From Chrysaora quinquecirrha (Eukaryota > Cnidaria > Scyphozoa > Semaeostomeae > Pelagiidae): DNA of 64,000 bases. The stretch lies in assembly GCA_014526335.1 (NCBI GenBank), contig JACTAT010000037.1, positions 14,586,675 through 14,650,674 of the forward strand, read 5' to 3'. Position 1 is the stretch's first letter. Each line of letters opens with the position of its first letter. The notes below the pieces were generated by a model. That model made no database searches. It was given only the letters and a program-made list of their open reading frames with translations, and was not told the origin of the DNA. Positions 22,601-34,323 of the stretch are shown piece by piece. The position numbers and the translations under genes were made by a program.

Positions 22601-25600
22601 ATGGCGAATTTCTTTCCTAACCCCACTTTGCCACTAATAAACGATCTCTGGTTCAAAATAGACACGAGAAAAGATGAAGACATAAGTCTAAGAAAAGAAG
22701 AAGACGAGTTTTATGAAAAGGTAGGTAAGAAATTTTCTAATCTCATACAAACGTCAGTGCCGAAATAATAGGTAGTCTAGTCTAGACCGTCTAGACCACA
22801 TGCACTTTGCACAAAATTACACTTAGGTACTAGATAGTCTATGTTTTTAGTAAACTTCATATACTTGTTGTTGAAATTATTTTACACCCTCAGTAATTTA
22901 CACGGTCAAATCCCTTAAAGATTTTCAAACTTTTAATTGCTATAGAATCTATATCGTAAGGACTTGAAGCATAAAAATTTGCCTCTACACTAAATAAAAG
23001 GTGCTGAAGTCGAAATTTCTCTATCACTTAATTTTCAATTTTTTTGAAAATGAGGCCCTTAGTTGAAATGGTCTATTTGACAAGTTTGCAATGATGTACT
23101 GAATAAAGAAAGCTATCTTAACCAAGAAGTTTAGCCAAATCTCAGCCCTAGTTGCTTATTGGCCGGTTGCTCATTAGAAAAATAAGTGTATACAAAGAGG
23201 ATGTCAGTAATTAGAATATACAGTTACTGAGGCCTTGGTGGGTCATTTTTAACTCAAGAAAATGTAGCAACAAGGTAGTTGCATATGCAGATGCACTGCA
23301 ATCTAACATGACCCCTTTGAATTTTACTGACAAAACAAAAGGATATCAGGCAGCTGTCTCTGTCACGCTTAACTCAACCTCTCCCTAAGATTCAACCCAA
23401 GGAACTTTTTTGTAAATTCTAGATTGTGGCGTTTCATCAGCTCTAGAAGCTAAAATAAATAGCTGTGGCTCCTCTGATCCCATGCTGTTTTTATGTTCAA
23501 AGCCTTCAAACATATTGGTGTGGGGTTGCGTGTCACTAACTAACTAACTCACTCACTTACCAACCAACGCTTGAACAATAGAAAACGTGTAACAATAGAA
23601 ATTGACTCAAGAATGCCATTAGTGCCATTGTCTCAGCCATTGATGCGCAATTTGCGGTTAGTTGTTCACAATCGTGGCCTGCAAGCACTTTTGTCAATCT
23701 GGGGTCATTTTTCTTCTCACACGAGCTTGATTGTGTGACTCATCCTTGTTTACTTCATGGAACAGGAAAATTGCCACCTTGGTTTTGTAAATGACATTTC
23801 GGGCATTCTCAACATTTATCAAAGAGTTTTGGTAAAGAGTGGCAATTTTAAAACAAAAACAAATTGTCATTATTATCTTCTTCACCATGAAAATTGTCAT
23901 GATAATGATAATAATAACCAGCATCGTCATCATCATCATCATGATTACCATCACCATCATTGACGGTGTGGCTGTGGCACCACTACCACAATCACCCCTA
24001 CAACCGTCACCATGGCCACCCCTATCACCACCACCACAACCACCCCTACAACCATCACCTCGACCACCCCTATCACCACCACCACAACCACCCCTACAAC
24101 CATCACCACGATCACCCCTATCACAACCATCACAACCACACCTTCAGCACCACAACCACCTCTACCACCACCACCACACCCACCATACCACCACAATCAC
24201 CCCTACCAACCAGCATCATGATCATCGTGGTCATCAACATCATCATCATAACCACCACCATTTTCATCATAATCATTATCGTCACCGTTGTGCATACCGA
24301 TAAACATCTTTCATCATTTGACCAAAATAGTGGTATTCAACGAGAGTCGTCCTTCAAACATGCCCATAGGGCCCCTATATTTAAGAAAGTCATGTTGTTC
24401 TGCTTTTGTCATTGATCAATCAATCTTGAGAATTTCTTTGAAAACTCTTTTTTTAGCTGCAGAAAGAGAAAAACAAAGGCCAAGACATAGTTCCGATCGG
24501 GAAGACGAAAGAACAGAATGTGGTAAGTGGATGCAACTACCTCCGTGTAATCTTTTTCAAGAATGTCTAGCATGTTGTCTGTGCTAATAAACATGAAAAA
24601 TAATGCAAAAGGTCTGTCAAGGAATGCTCAGTATGTTGTTTCTGCTAACATTAAAATTAGAGTGATGCAGATGCTTTTTAAGTGACATTCAGAATATTGT
24701 CTAGGCTGGCTTACATGAGCGAAGAGTGTCGAAACGGGTTCAGCTGTGACCAAGGAAGAATGATGCAAATGGTTTTCAAGTGACATGTTGTCTTGGCTTG
24801 CAAAATGAAGAGTCTTGTATAGAGTGTTTGTTGTGTGATGATCAATATGTTGTCTTGGCTACTAATGAAATAACCGTTCCACTTTGTGACATTTTAGTCT
24901 TGTTGATGGTTCATTTGCATGTTTTTGAAGTTCGTATAATCTTTGTTTAATCCATACAAAGTCAACACTGCATCGTTTGTAGCTTGTTTGTTTATTTGCT
25001 CTTCTTGCACATCCTTTTGAAACAATACATGAAGCTAAATTGTCACCATTCACATTCAGGATATTTTACCAATGGTAAGACTAGCTGAAGGTGCTAAAAT
25101 TCAGTTAAACATCGCATGTCATTGCAAAGTCTTCGCCAAAAGCGTAACTGAAGATCTTTAAGTTTCAATTGATTGGTGTTATTCAGGTAGTATTTTTAAT
25201 ACATCCTTTTCTAATATGCTGTATAGGAAACCGAAGCAGAGGAAGATGATGTTGAGGAAGATGACAGCGTGGAAGAGGAATTAGAAGATGATACTGATGA
25301 ATTTGATACACCAAGTCCCGATATTGTGTCAATGGATGATGAGGTAGCTCACTCTTTCAAGCTTTTGGTAGAATTTATGTTCAATATTACGGTTATAATC
25401 TCGACAATGCAAAGCCAACGATATCTCACACTTTCATTTCCCTGAACCGTTTTTCACTCTCCCCAGCATGCCCTAATAGATTCCTTATAAAGAGCACTCT
25501 TAACTGTAATCTTCCATAATGCGAACATTTGTTATCTAGAACCATATTTTTATCCCCCTTTTAAGATTTTCTTCTGATAGCTTCAAAACATCTCTAGATG

Positions 25601-26941
25601 AAAAGAAATAACAAACTGTATGGGTTCAATCCATACTTTGCTTTCATCCCAGCTTTCATCTGATCAAATTGTTGTGCTAACACTGATAACACTGTAGGCT
25701 GAATGGGTTTCTGTAAGCCCTTCTCCATCTCCAAGATTGCACCTTATGCCAGTTACCTTTGCACTGCATTTAGCTTCAGAACTACTTCGAAGACAATGAA
25801 ATATAGCAAAGTGTCCAGAGTTTCTTTTATCGGATGACAACTGCTTCATTACCATTTTGAACAATTTTACATTGGGGTAATTCAAACGTTATGAAACGCC
25901 TGTTGGTCGTAATCTTCTATTATTGTTTGTATGCATAGTCGATACATAAATGGATGAGGGTCTAAAAATGGGAACATATATATGACCACATTTTCATACT
26001 CTTACATATACTGATAACAAACTTGAACAGATGTTTAATTTTCCTTAAAATTAAATTAACGATAGCCCAGCTACTTGTTCGTGAACACAAACCATTTTCG
26101 TCGGTTCTTTGAGGTTTGAGTTATTGGGAGTGTACTGTACTTTCTGTAATGTAGATTTTTCGTCGGTTTTCCAGACTTATTATCAGAGAATAAAAGTCAA
26201 AGATTGACTGAAATAACTGAATAGACGTAATATTTTTCCAGTTGTGGGTAAACATGTGTGTACTGTGAATTATGTAATATGCATAAGATTGCATAACATA
26301 AAATGTCAACTTTCAGTTGGTAGAAAATGGGTACACTTATTACACGAGTCTTAGTTCCGCTCATTGAATCTAGACCAACAAAAACAGCAATTTGCTACAA
26401 TTAGACTCGTATCCTGACAATATTCAGATGCGGCCAGTTTTTTATTAAACTTGTATTCCAAATGCGAATGTTTTGATCCAAAGTCGCATTCGTCATTTCG
26501 CTTTCCTGCTCACTGATTGGTTACATGTTGCTCTATCTTTCGATCTCACGCAAAAAGAGTGAGAGGAACGTAATACGCCAGTAAAAATACAGCAAATAAA
26601 GTGCCGAAATCTGATTGGTTCCGCCGATTTGAGCAGCTTTCTAACAACAACTACAGATGGTAGCTTCGGTAACTTAGACTTGTTTCCCAAGTCCCTAACT
26701 TTCGCTCACATTGAATTGAATTGATGTTGTTGTTGTTCGCTACAGTCAGTTAGTTTGTTAGTTTGAGCGTCCAGCAATTCAATTCAATAGCGATAACTAC
26801 GACTCGTGTAGTAAGTCTACGGTAACTGGGACTCGTGTAATAAATCTAGAAAATTGGTAATGTTTCATATAAATATGTTTGTACTCATAGGTAGAAATGG
26901 GTGATGCTTCAAATCAAAATGAAGACACCGGAGAGTGGTAG
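22601..26941 (+). CDS. ANAPC15: Anaphase-promoting complex subunit 15, four exons
   Basis: APC15 (Mnd2 in yeast) is a small subunit of the APC/C ubiquitin ligase that promotes turnover of the mitotic checkpoint complex, so Cdc20 is released at anaphase onset. Exons 22601-22720, 24457-24522, 25227-25343 and 26891-26941, all phase 0 with GT/AG introns, give 117 residues; human APC15 is about 121. Exon 1 has the family start: FFPNPTLPLINDLWFKID. The second conserved box spans exons 1-2 with LQ, then DIVPIGK. Exon 3 is the acidic tail (EEDDVEEDDSVEEELEDD), and exon 4 ends in EW and stop TAG. A second AG six bases into exon 2 could move its start by two codons; the family's LQ favours 24457. Intron 1 carries a 900-bp repeat, and intron 3 an inverted-repeat element. 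Confidence 0.92.
23497..24383 (+). repeat. Dispersed 0.9-kb repeat with CACCA-rich core (copy 1)
   Basis: Collinear with 32720-33638, sharing ATTGGTGTGGGGT, CCAACGCTTGAACAAT, a (TCATCA)n tract, a long (CACCAC/CAACCACC)n core and an end at CCCATAGGGCCCCTAT. It lies in intron 1 of ANAPC15. The long His/Thr/Pro-rich frames across it come from the simple repeat, not a gene. Confidence 0.85.
26337..26848. mobile_element. Inverted-repeat MITE in intron 3 of ANAPC15
   Basis: The left end is TTATTACACGAGTCTTAGTT; the right end, reverse-complemented, is TTATTACACGAGTCCCAGTT. The right half repeats the TACACGAGTC motif a second time. About 510 bp, no reading frame of note. The target duplication is unclear. 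Confidence 0.65.
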
Positions 26942-28189
26942 GCATGGCATAAAGGGAAGATGTATTCTACATTGCATAAGATGAGTAGTGTTGTACATGA
27001 GGCTCAAGAGACAGTTACACAGCTTCATAGAAGGTCATCTCAGACTATCAGAAGTTTAGGATGAGATATGCCACTAAAAAGCAACTTTTTATGAACTTTT
27101 GCAACAAAAGAAAGGACAAGCCAGGTCTTTTTGTTTATTAACAATTTTGAAGACTAGAATTTTACTTTTATTTTAATATTTTGAAATGTCATTAATATTC
27201 CTGAAAATCCCGGGGGCATAGGGTTCAGGATAGGAAATTTTGCAAACGAGCCCCGGTAAAGTGACATGAGCGCCCTTCAACAATAATGTCTTGACTTTAT
27301 TGATTTGGTGTCGTAGCCAGTATATTTGGAGGCCATAATTTCTTAAAATTCTGTAAGATGAGTCAAAGAAATGATGTCAGAACACAATCAGGTAAACTTT
27401 AGGGCCTTCAGCCTACATATAGCCTGCAAGTAGCTGTTCTTCATTTTGCCAATGTTTTGCCTCTGTTTGCTGAAAGTAAAAGAAAGGCAAACGAATGGTA
27501 CACATCCAAAAAGCTTTATCGTTGCTCTTCAAATCTGGATCGTTGTCCTTCTGGCGAATAACAATGATGATTATTACTATTTAGAAAATTGACCTTGGTG
27601 AAAATTGAGGTTTCGATACTACCAGGCCATCTAAACAAGAACGACCAGATTTTTAATTACTAAATTTTTCCCTTGTCTGCCCCCCTTAGTGCAAGAAGTT
27701 CTGTCTTTTATGCGTTATGTTCTGGTGTTGGTTTGATCTGGTGTTCCTACTGGCCGTACGGTCAGATATAGGCAATGTCTGAAACATTGAATCAGATTTC
27801 AAGGGTTCTTGTTTGTCAGTCCCTGTCAAGTTATCAAGGTCTGTTTCGCATATAAAAGTACAAGACGATTACATTGGCCAACAAACTGGCTATCTTTCCT
27901 TCATGCTCATGCTTATAAAATTCATTTATCTTGTTTGCCTTTCTAACATCGTCTTGTGTTTTGTACTATTCCAGATAAGATAGTCAAATTCAGGTGAAAT
28001 TTAGATTATGATCGAAATTTATCTTCTTTATTTCTAAACTTCTATGGATTATAAATTTTTAAGATAAACGTTAGAAATGAACTTGTGTAAATGCTTACAT
28101 GGTTTGTCTTTTGACTGAATGTTGCAGGATTTGGGGGGCTATTTCGAGAAAACAAGGCTTAATCCAATTGTTACTAGTGACGGATAATA
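26942..28189. other. Intergenic/3' region after ANAPC15, no gene found
   Basis: Presumed ANAPC15 3' untranslated sequence followed by AT-rich DNA without a convincing exon or repeat structure. Confidence 0.4.
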
Positions 28190-31100
28190 ATCGGACACGT
28201 TGGTCGTAGTCCTCATAGTCACCAGAAACAGGTTTTCAAAACTGGGTATCAAAGCTTACCAAATACCCCTGACAAACCTCTAAAGGGTGGATAAAGTCTT
28301 TTCCAATCATATTTGATCCAATTTGGGAGAAAATTACTCCTCGAAAAATCGCCAAAAGAGCAAGTCAGATGACCAAAAAACAGCCCGAATCAGGGGATTT
28401 AAATACTTCAGAAATAGGAATCAAACCTTTGGAGTGGATAAATTCTTTTTTTACCACATTGGGTCCAATTTGGGAGAAATGTTCATCCTCAATAATGGCC
28501 AACCAGGCAAGTCTATAGCCTTGACAAATTACCAAAATTCGGCCAAAATTAGGGATTTTGAAAGCTCCCTCTTATTAAAAAGATGTATAAAATCATACCA
28601 GATACCCCTTAAAAATCCTCTGGAGTGGATAAACACTTTTTCTACCATATTGGGTCTAATGTAGAGGGAAAAAATTTCCCTTGAAAAGTCGCCAAAAAGG
28701 CAAGTCCATCGCTTTGCTGAATGACCGAAAATTGGCCAAATCAGGTAGTTTGGAACTCCCTTTCTTCCAAAAGATGTATCAAAGCATACCAGATGCCCCC
28801 TTGAAAAACCTTTTGGGGGTAGATCAAGTATGTTTCTATCATATTGGGCTGATTTCGGGAGCAAATCTACCCTCACAAAATCGCCAAAAAGTCAAGTCTG
28901 TATCCTTGCCGAAAGGCAACAACTCAGCCAAAATCAGGGTTTTCGAAAATAATTCTTCTTCTTCACAAACTGGTGTCAAAGCTTACAAAATACCATCCAA
29001 GAAGCCTTTTGGGTGTAGAAAAAGTCCTTTTCTATCATATTCGGTCTAATTTGGGAGAAATAAAACCTCGGAAAATCACAAAAAAGGCTTGACAAAAATG
29101 GGCCTACATCTGGGGTTTTAAAAACTGCTATTTCCTTCAAGAATAGTAAACAAAGCATACCAAATACCCTCTAAAAACCCTCTAGGGTGTAGATAAAATC
29201 TTTTTCCATCATATTGATATATTGGGTCTAATTTACGAGAAGTTCTTACCCACGAAAAATCGCCGAAAAGCATTGTATACTCTGGGGGATACTTCATTGT
29301 ACAAATGAATATACCCAGTTGTTCCAAACCCACCCATGTCTAAAGATAAATTCTGTTTCTCGTGGTACCCATGTAAAGAAAAACAACAAAATTTTTCACC
29401 CATTTGTACCAATGTCTCAAATGTTATAAATGCGGCGAAAAGTATTTGCGCTGAAAACTGAAACGCACTTTTATCAGGCTTTTCAAAGCAATGCATGTCT
29501 AAAATTTTTTATGTATTTTACTACCCATGTGTAGAGATTCCTTACGAAAAATCAACCCATATGTAGGGAAATTGGCGCTGAAAAAATTGACCATTTGGGC
29601 GGCAAGTCTAGTATAACGAACAATTGAGGTACCCCCCCGGAATTGTCTATAGCCTTGCCAAATGACAAAACATCGGCAAAAATCGGGTGCTTTTGAAAAC
29701 TCCTTTTTTGGCTCAACATGAGGCATGAAAGAATATTAAATGACCCTGCCAAGCTTCTACGGGGTAGATAAAATCTTTTTCTATCATAATAACGCAAATT
29801 TGCGAGCAATATCTACCCTGAAAATAATATCGCAATATACAAGTCTATAGGCTAGCCTTGCCAAATGACCATAAATCGGCCAAAATCGGGTGCTTTGCAT
29901 ACTCCGTTTTCTTCCTAGAAATGAGATATCAACGTATACCAAATAACACCTAAAAGCCTCTATAGAGGAAAAAGACTTTTCTATCACATTGAGGTGAATT
30001 TGATAGCAAAATCTACCCGCGAAAAATTGCCAAAAGGGCAAGTTTATAGCCTTGCGATATGATCAAAATGGGCAAAAATCTGGTGATTTAAAACTCCTTA
30101 TTTTTGCTCAAAATTAGGCATGAAAGTACAATTAATACCCCTGCAAAGCTTTTAGGGGTAGATAAAGTCTTTTTCTATCACATTGAGGTGAATTTGATTG
30201 CAGAATCTACCTGCGAAAAATCGCCAAAAAGGGCAAGTTTGTAGCCTTGCCAAATGACTAAAAATCGGCAAAGATGGGGTGATTTAAAAGCTCCTTATTT
30301 TTGCTCAGAATAAGTCATGAAAGCATATTTAATACCCCCTGCAAAGCTTTAAGGGGGTAGATAAAGTCTTTTTCTATCATAATAACGCAAATTTGAGAGC
30401 AAAATATACCCTTAAAATATCGCAATATTCAAGTCTTTAGCCTTGCCAAATGACCAAAAATCGGCCAAAATCGGGTGCTTTGCATACTCCGTTTTTTTCC
30501 TAGAAATGAGGTATCAAAGTATACCAAATAACACCGAAAAAGCCTCTAAAGAGTAAAAAAAGTCTTTCTATCACATTGAGGTGAATTTGATAGCAAATTC
30601 TACCCACGAAAAATCGCCAAAAAGGGCAAGTTTATAGCCTTGCCAAATGACCAAAAATCGGCAAAAATCTTGTGATTTAAAAACTCCTTATTTTTGCTCA
30701 GAATGAGGCATGAAAGCATGTTTAATACCCCCTGGAAAGCTATTAAGGAGTAGATAAAGTATTTTTCTATCACATTGGGGTGAATTTGATAGCAAAATCT
30801 ACCTGCGAAAAATCGCCAAAAAGGGCATGTTTATAGCCTTGCCAAATGACCAAAAATCGGCAAAGATGGGGTGATTTAAAAACTCCTTATTTTTGCACAA
30901 AATGAGGCATGAAAGCATATTAAATACCCCCTGCAAAGCTTTAAGGGGGTAGATAAAGTCTTTTTCTATCATAATAACACAAATTTGAGAGCAAAATCTA
31001 CCCTAAAAATATTGCAATATGCAAGTCTATAGCCTTGCCAAATGACCAAAATTCGGCCAAAATCGGGTGCTTTGCATACTCCGTTTTTTCCTCGAAATGA

Positions 31101-31217
31101 GGTATCAAAGTATTCCAAATAACACCTAAAAAGCCTCTATATAGGAAAAAAGTCTTTTTCTATCACATTGAGGTGAATTTGATATCAAAATCTACCCGCG
31201 AAAAATCGCCAAAAAGG
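28190..31217. repeat. Satellite array, ~197-bp monomer, 3-monomer higher-order unit
   Basis: About fifteen monomers of 189-199 bp each carry TTTTTCTATCA, a conserved CGAAAAATCGCC and GCCTTGCCAAATGAC. Anchor positions of CTATCA are 29781, 29981, 30175, 30373, 30568, 30767, 30966 and 31161. From 29781 the monomers alternate in type A-B-B' (A: CATAATAACGCAAATTT; B/B': CACATTGAGGTGAATTT), giving a higher-order unit of 592-593 bp repeated about 2.4 times. The left part (28190-29270) is more diverged. The array ends abruptly after AAAAAGGGCA at 31217. Frames crossing it are not genes. Confidence 0.92.
29280..29641. mobile_element. hAT-like MITE inserted in the satellite
   Basis: Interrupts one monomer. 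Flanking 8-mers are ATTGTATA (29272-29279) and ATTGTCTA (29642-29649). The left end has CTGGGGGATACTTCATTG; the right end, reverse-complemented, has CGGGGGGGTACCTCAATTG. The monomer resumes directly after the element at TCTATAGCCTTGCC. Confidence 0.7.
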
Positions 31218-32719
31218 GCATTATTTCATTAGTGGGCCAACGAGGGCCAAATTCCCTGATAACAAAGTTACGTCTGTATAAGCATCAAGGGTCAATATCA
31301 AGGAAATGAATGGTGGTTCATGCTTGCTCTAGTAATTTGGTAACTTGTAGAACTGCAAACACCATTTTGATTGGAGGAGACGTTTTTTTCCGGCAATAAA
31401 GTTAACTTGACATGATTATGAAGTGGAGTTTGTTTGTGGAGCTTTTAACTTGAACAATTCACTTGGTGTTTGATATTATTTTACCCTGGGTACCAGACTT
31501 TCAAATTCAAGAAAAATGAAATTTATAGAACAAATTTTAAACCTTACAAAAATGATAACAATTGTCGAAGAAAAGGGCCCAATTCTAGTGGACTAAAAAC
31601 CGAAATTTTGCTTCAGGAGTGGGAACCGTAAATCCGTTCAAAATTTTCTCAAAAACCGTAAAACCGTGCGATATTTTCAACAAATCCGTATGGCACTATC
31701 CGAGTTCCCATTTTCTCTAAAATTGCCCAGAGAATCTATGAAAACTATAGGTTCGTCAAATTTTATTGTTCACTTCACATTTTCATTTTTGAGATGTTTT
31801 CCTCCAATAAATATTTTTTCCTTTCGGGCTAACCTGCAGGTTCACTGAGTCGGCATTCAGTACCAAAAATGCAAAATTTTAATCAAAAACCGGAAAAATT
31901 ATCGAGAAATGCTGTAAAATCGTTCAACGACGAGATTTTGAAAAGCGAAAAACCGCGTAATTTTTCGGAAGAAACACGAAAATCCGAGCAAAAATATTGG
32001 CAAAACAGTGAAACCGTAAAACCAGAATATCCTCCTTCATTCCTAAGCCAGGACGAGGGCCCACTGGATCAATTGCCCAGTAGTCACAATGTTAAAAGAT
32101 GCCCTGGGCGGTACGTGCTGCAGCATGTAAAGATAATAGATAATGATAAAGATAATAATAATAGATAATGATAAAGATAATGATTTTGATTTCTTCTTGG
32201 AACAAATCGATCTTTCACGAAGGATATTTTCATGGAGCAAAATATAAGCTACGGTATAAGGCACTGACGCTCAAATACCGAAGGTACAAACCACATCAAC
32301 GTCCTTTGAAGTTGAGACATTGCCTATCTTGGAAAACAACTGTGGCAGCTTATACCACAAGAAGAGATTAAACAATCAAGAACCCTGTCTATTTTGAAAA
32401 AAAAAACATTAGGGGCCGTTGAAAAATGATTGGCTCAAATTTTGACCGATTTTTACCTCCCCCCCCTTTTCACGCACTGTCACTGAAAAACTGTCACATA
32501 CTCAATGTACTGTCACAATCACTGTACCCCCTACCCCCTAAAAGGTGCGGGGGCGATGCTTCTGCCTTCCTAGGCCTCTGAGGGGTTTGTAAAGTAGCAA
32601 TAAATTTGGCTATAGTTTTAATGTGCGTATTGAATACACGTACAGTGTTTTTTATAAAGTTCTTCCTCAAAGGTCCTTAATTTTTTCTTGGTGATTTCTA
32701 TTAGTTAATTTGCCTTTTT
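31218..32719. other. Intergenic with one truncated inner-MITE relative
   Basis: 31615-32045 is an inverted, end-truncated relative of the 15103-15535 element (shared ACGGTTTTACGG-type words). A short (GATAAT)n tract lies at 32127-32185. No gene is supported. Confidence 0.5.
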
Positions 32720-33638
32720 GTGTTCGAAGAACTTCGAACACATTGGTGTGGGGTGGATGTCACTCACACACTCACACACTCACACACTCACACACTCACA
32801 CACTCACCAACTAACCAACGCTTGAACAATGGAAAACGTGTAACAATAGGGCCATTTTCAAGAATGCCATTAGGGCCATTGTCTCGGCCATTTATGCGCA
32901 ATTTGCGGTTAGTTGTTCACAATTCGGCCTGCAAGCACTTTTGTCAATCTGGGGTCATGTGACAACTGAGTCATCCTTGTTTACTAAATGGAACTGGAAA
33001 ATTGCCACCTTGCTTTGGTAAATGACATTTCAGGCATTCTCAACATTTAACAAAGAGTTTTGCCAAAGAGCGGCAATTTCAAAACAGTTTTCAAAACAAA
33101 TCATCATTAATATTATCCTCACGATGAAAATCGTCATAATAATAATAATAATGATAATCATCATCATCATCATCATCATGATTACTATCACTACCATTGA
33201 CGGTGTGCAACATCTAAAGGAACGCTACCACCACCACAACCAGCCCTACAACCATCACCTCGACCACCCCTATCACCACCACCGGAACCACCCTACAACC
33301 ATCACCTCGACCACCCTTATCACCACCACCACAACTACCCCTACAACCATCACCACGATCACCCCTATCACAACCACCACAACCACCCCTTCAGCACCAC
33401 AACCACCTCTATCACCACCACCATACCCACCATACAACCACAATCACCCCTACCAACCAGCATCATGATCATCGTGTTCATCAACATCATCATCATAACC
33501 ACCACCATTATCATCATAATCATTATCGTCATCGTTGTGCATACCGATGAACATCTTTCATCATTTGACCGAAATAGCTATATTCAACCAGAGTCGTTCT
33601 TCGAACATGCCCATAGGGCCCCTATGTTTTACAGAGTG
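32720..33638 (+). repeat. Dispersed 0.9-kb repeat with CACCA-rich core (copy 2)
   Basis: Second copy of the 23497-24383 repeat in the same orientation, ending at the same CCCATAGGGCCCCTAT word. It begins with an expanded (CACACT)n tract (about 32760-32806) in place of the (CTAA)n of copy 1. Confidence 0.85.
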
Positions 33639-33639
33639 T

Positions 33640-34323
33640 TCGAGAGTGTTGCTCGTTGCGCAAGGAGCGCGTCACAGCGTTGCGTTGCCCAAGGGAACAC
33701 ACCCCCCTACCCATCCAAGAGCAGTCTTGCCAAATGCTTTTTACCTTCACGATAAACTAATTTACATATTCTTCAACAATTTAAATCATTTGATATTTTT
33801 GGTCGCTTCATTTAATTGTGATCTGCGGCCAAAATCGAAATCATTGGGCTACTTTCTTTCGAGTTTTTGTGCATTTGAAAATGGCGCGGATTTTTGAAAC
33901 CGCGTTCTATTGTTTCAAAGAGACTGGAACGCAGAGATGATTATTTCTGTTTGTGTCTTTAGAGAAGCGCTTCATGTGGTCAAAGCCCTCTTGCTTGCTT
34001 TTCCAAGGCAAAGGCAGTGTCGCTCTCAAAGTTTCTTTCGAGAAGAAGGGAGAAAAATATTGCAAATAGCTTCATAAGACGTACTGAAATCAGTTATGGA
34101 AGGTATAAAAATACATTTTTCTTTTTTCAGAACTTTGTGAGATTTATTGAAGTTTGTCGATTTTCCATAGTGAAGCTTATAAGACAGCCTTGGGTATGTT
34201 GACTACAGTGGAATTTTGTCTGCACTAGCAATACTAACACTATGAAAGGCTTCATTCTCGGTCTAACTCTTTATAATGTGTACCCTATATGAAACCTGTA
34301 TGTTATTAGTACACTTGTAATCA
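33640..34323. other. Upstream flank of the HMG-box gene
   Basis: No gene is supported. A TATAAAAATA word near 34106 and a TTTATAATG near 34270 are possible promoter elements for the downstream gene but cannot be told from AT-rich background. Confidence 0.3.

Noticed and set aside
23839..24415. His/Thr/Pro- and Gly/Val-rich frames on several strands
   Set aside because: All frames stay open because of the CACCA/CAACCACC simple repeat; they lie in the ANAPC15 intron and recur in copy 2 at 33.2 kb.
28323..30041. Many 60-120-residue frames on both strands
   Set aside because: They are in the satellite; each is a frame through repeated monomers with no shared protein family.
28190..31217. CRISPR-like repeat-spacer array
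   Set aside because: This is animal DNA, and the units are full-length ~197-bp tandem monomers without unique spacers.
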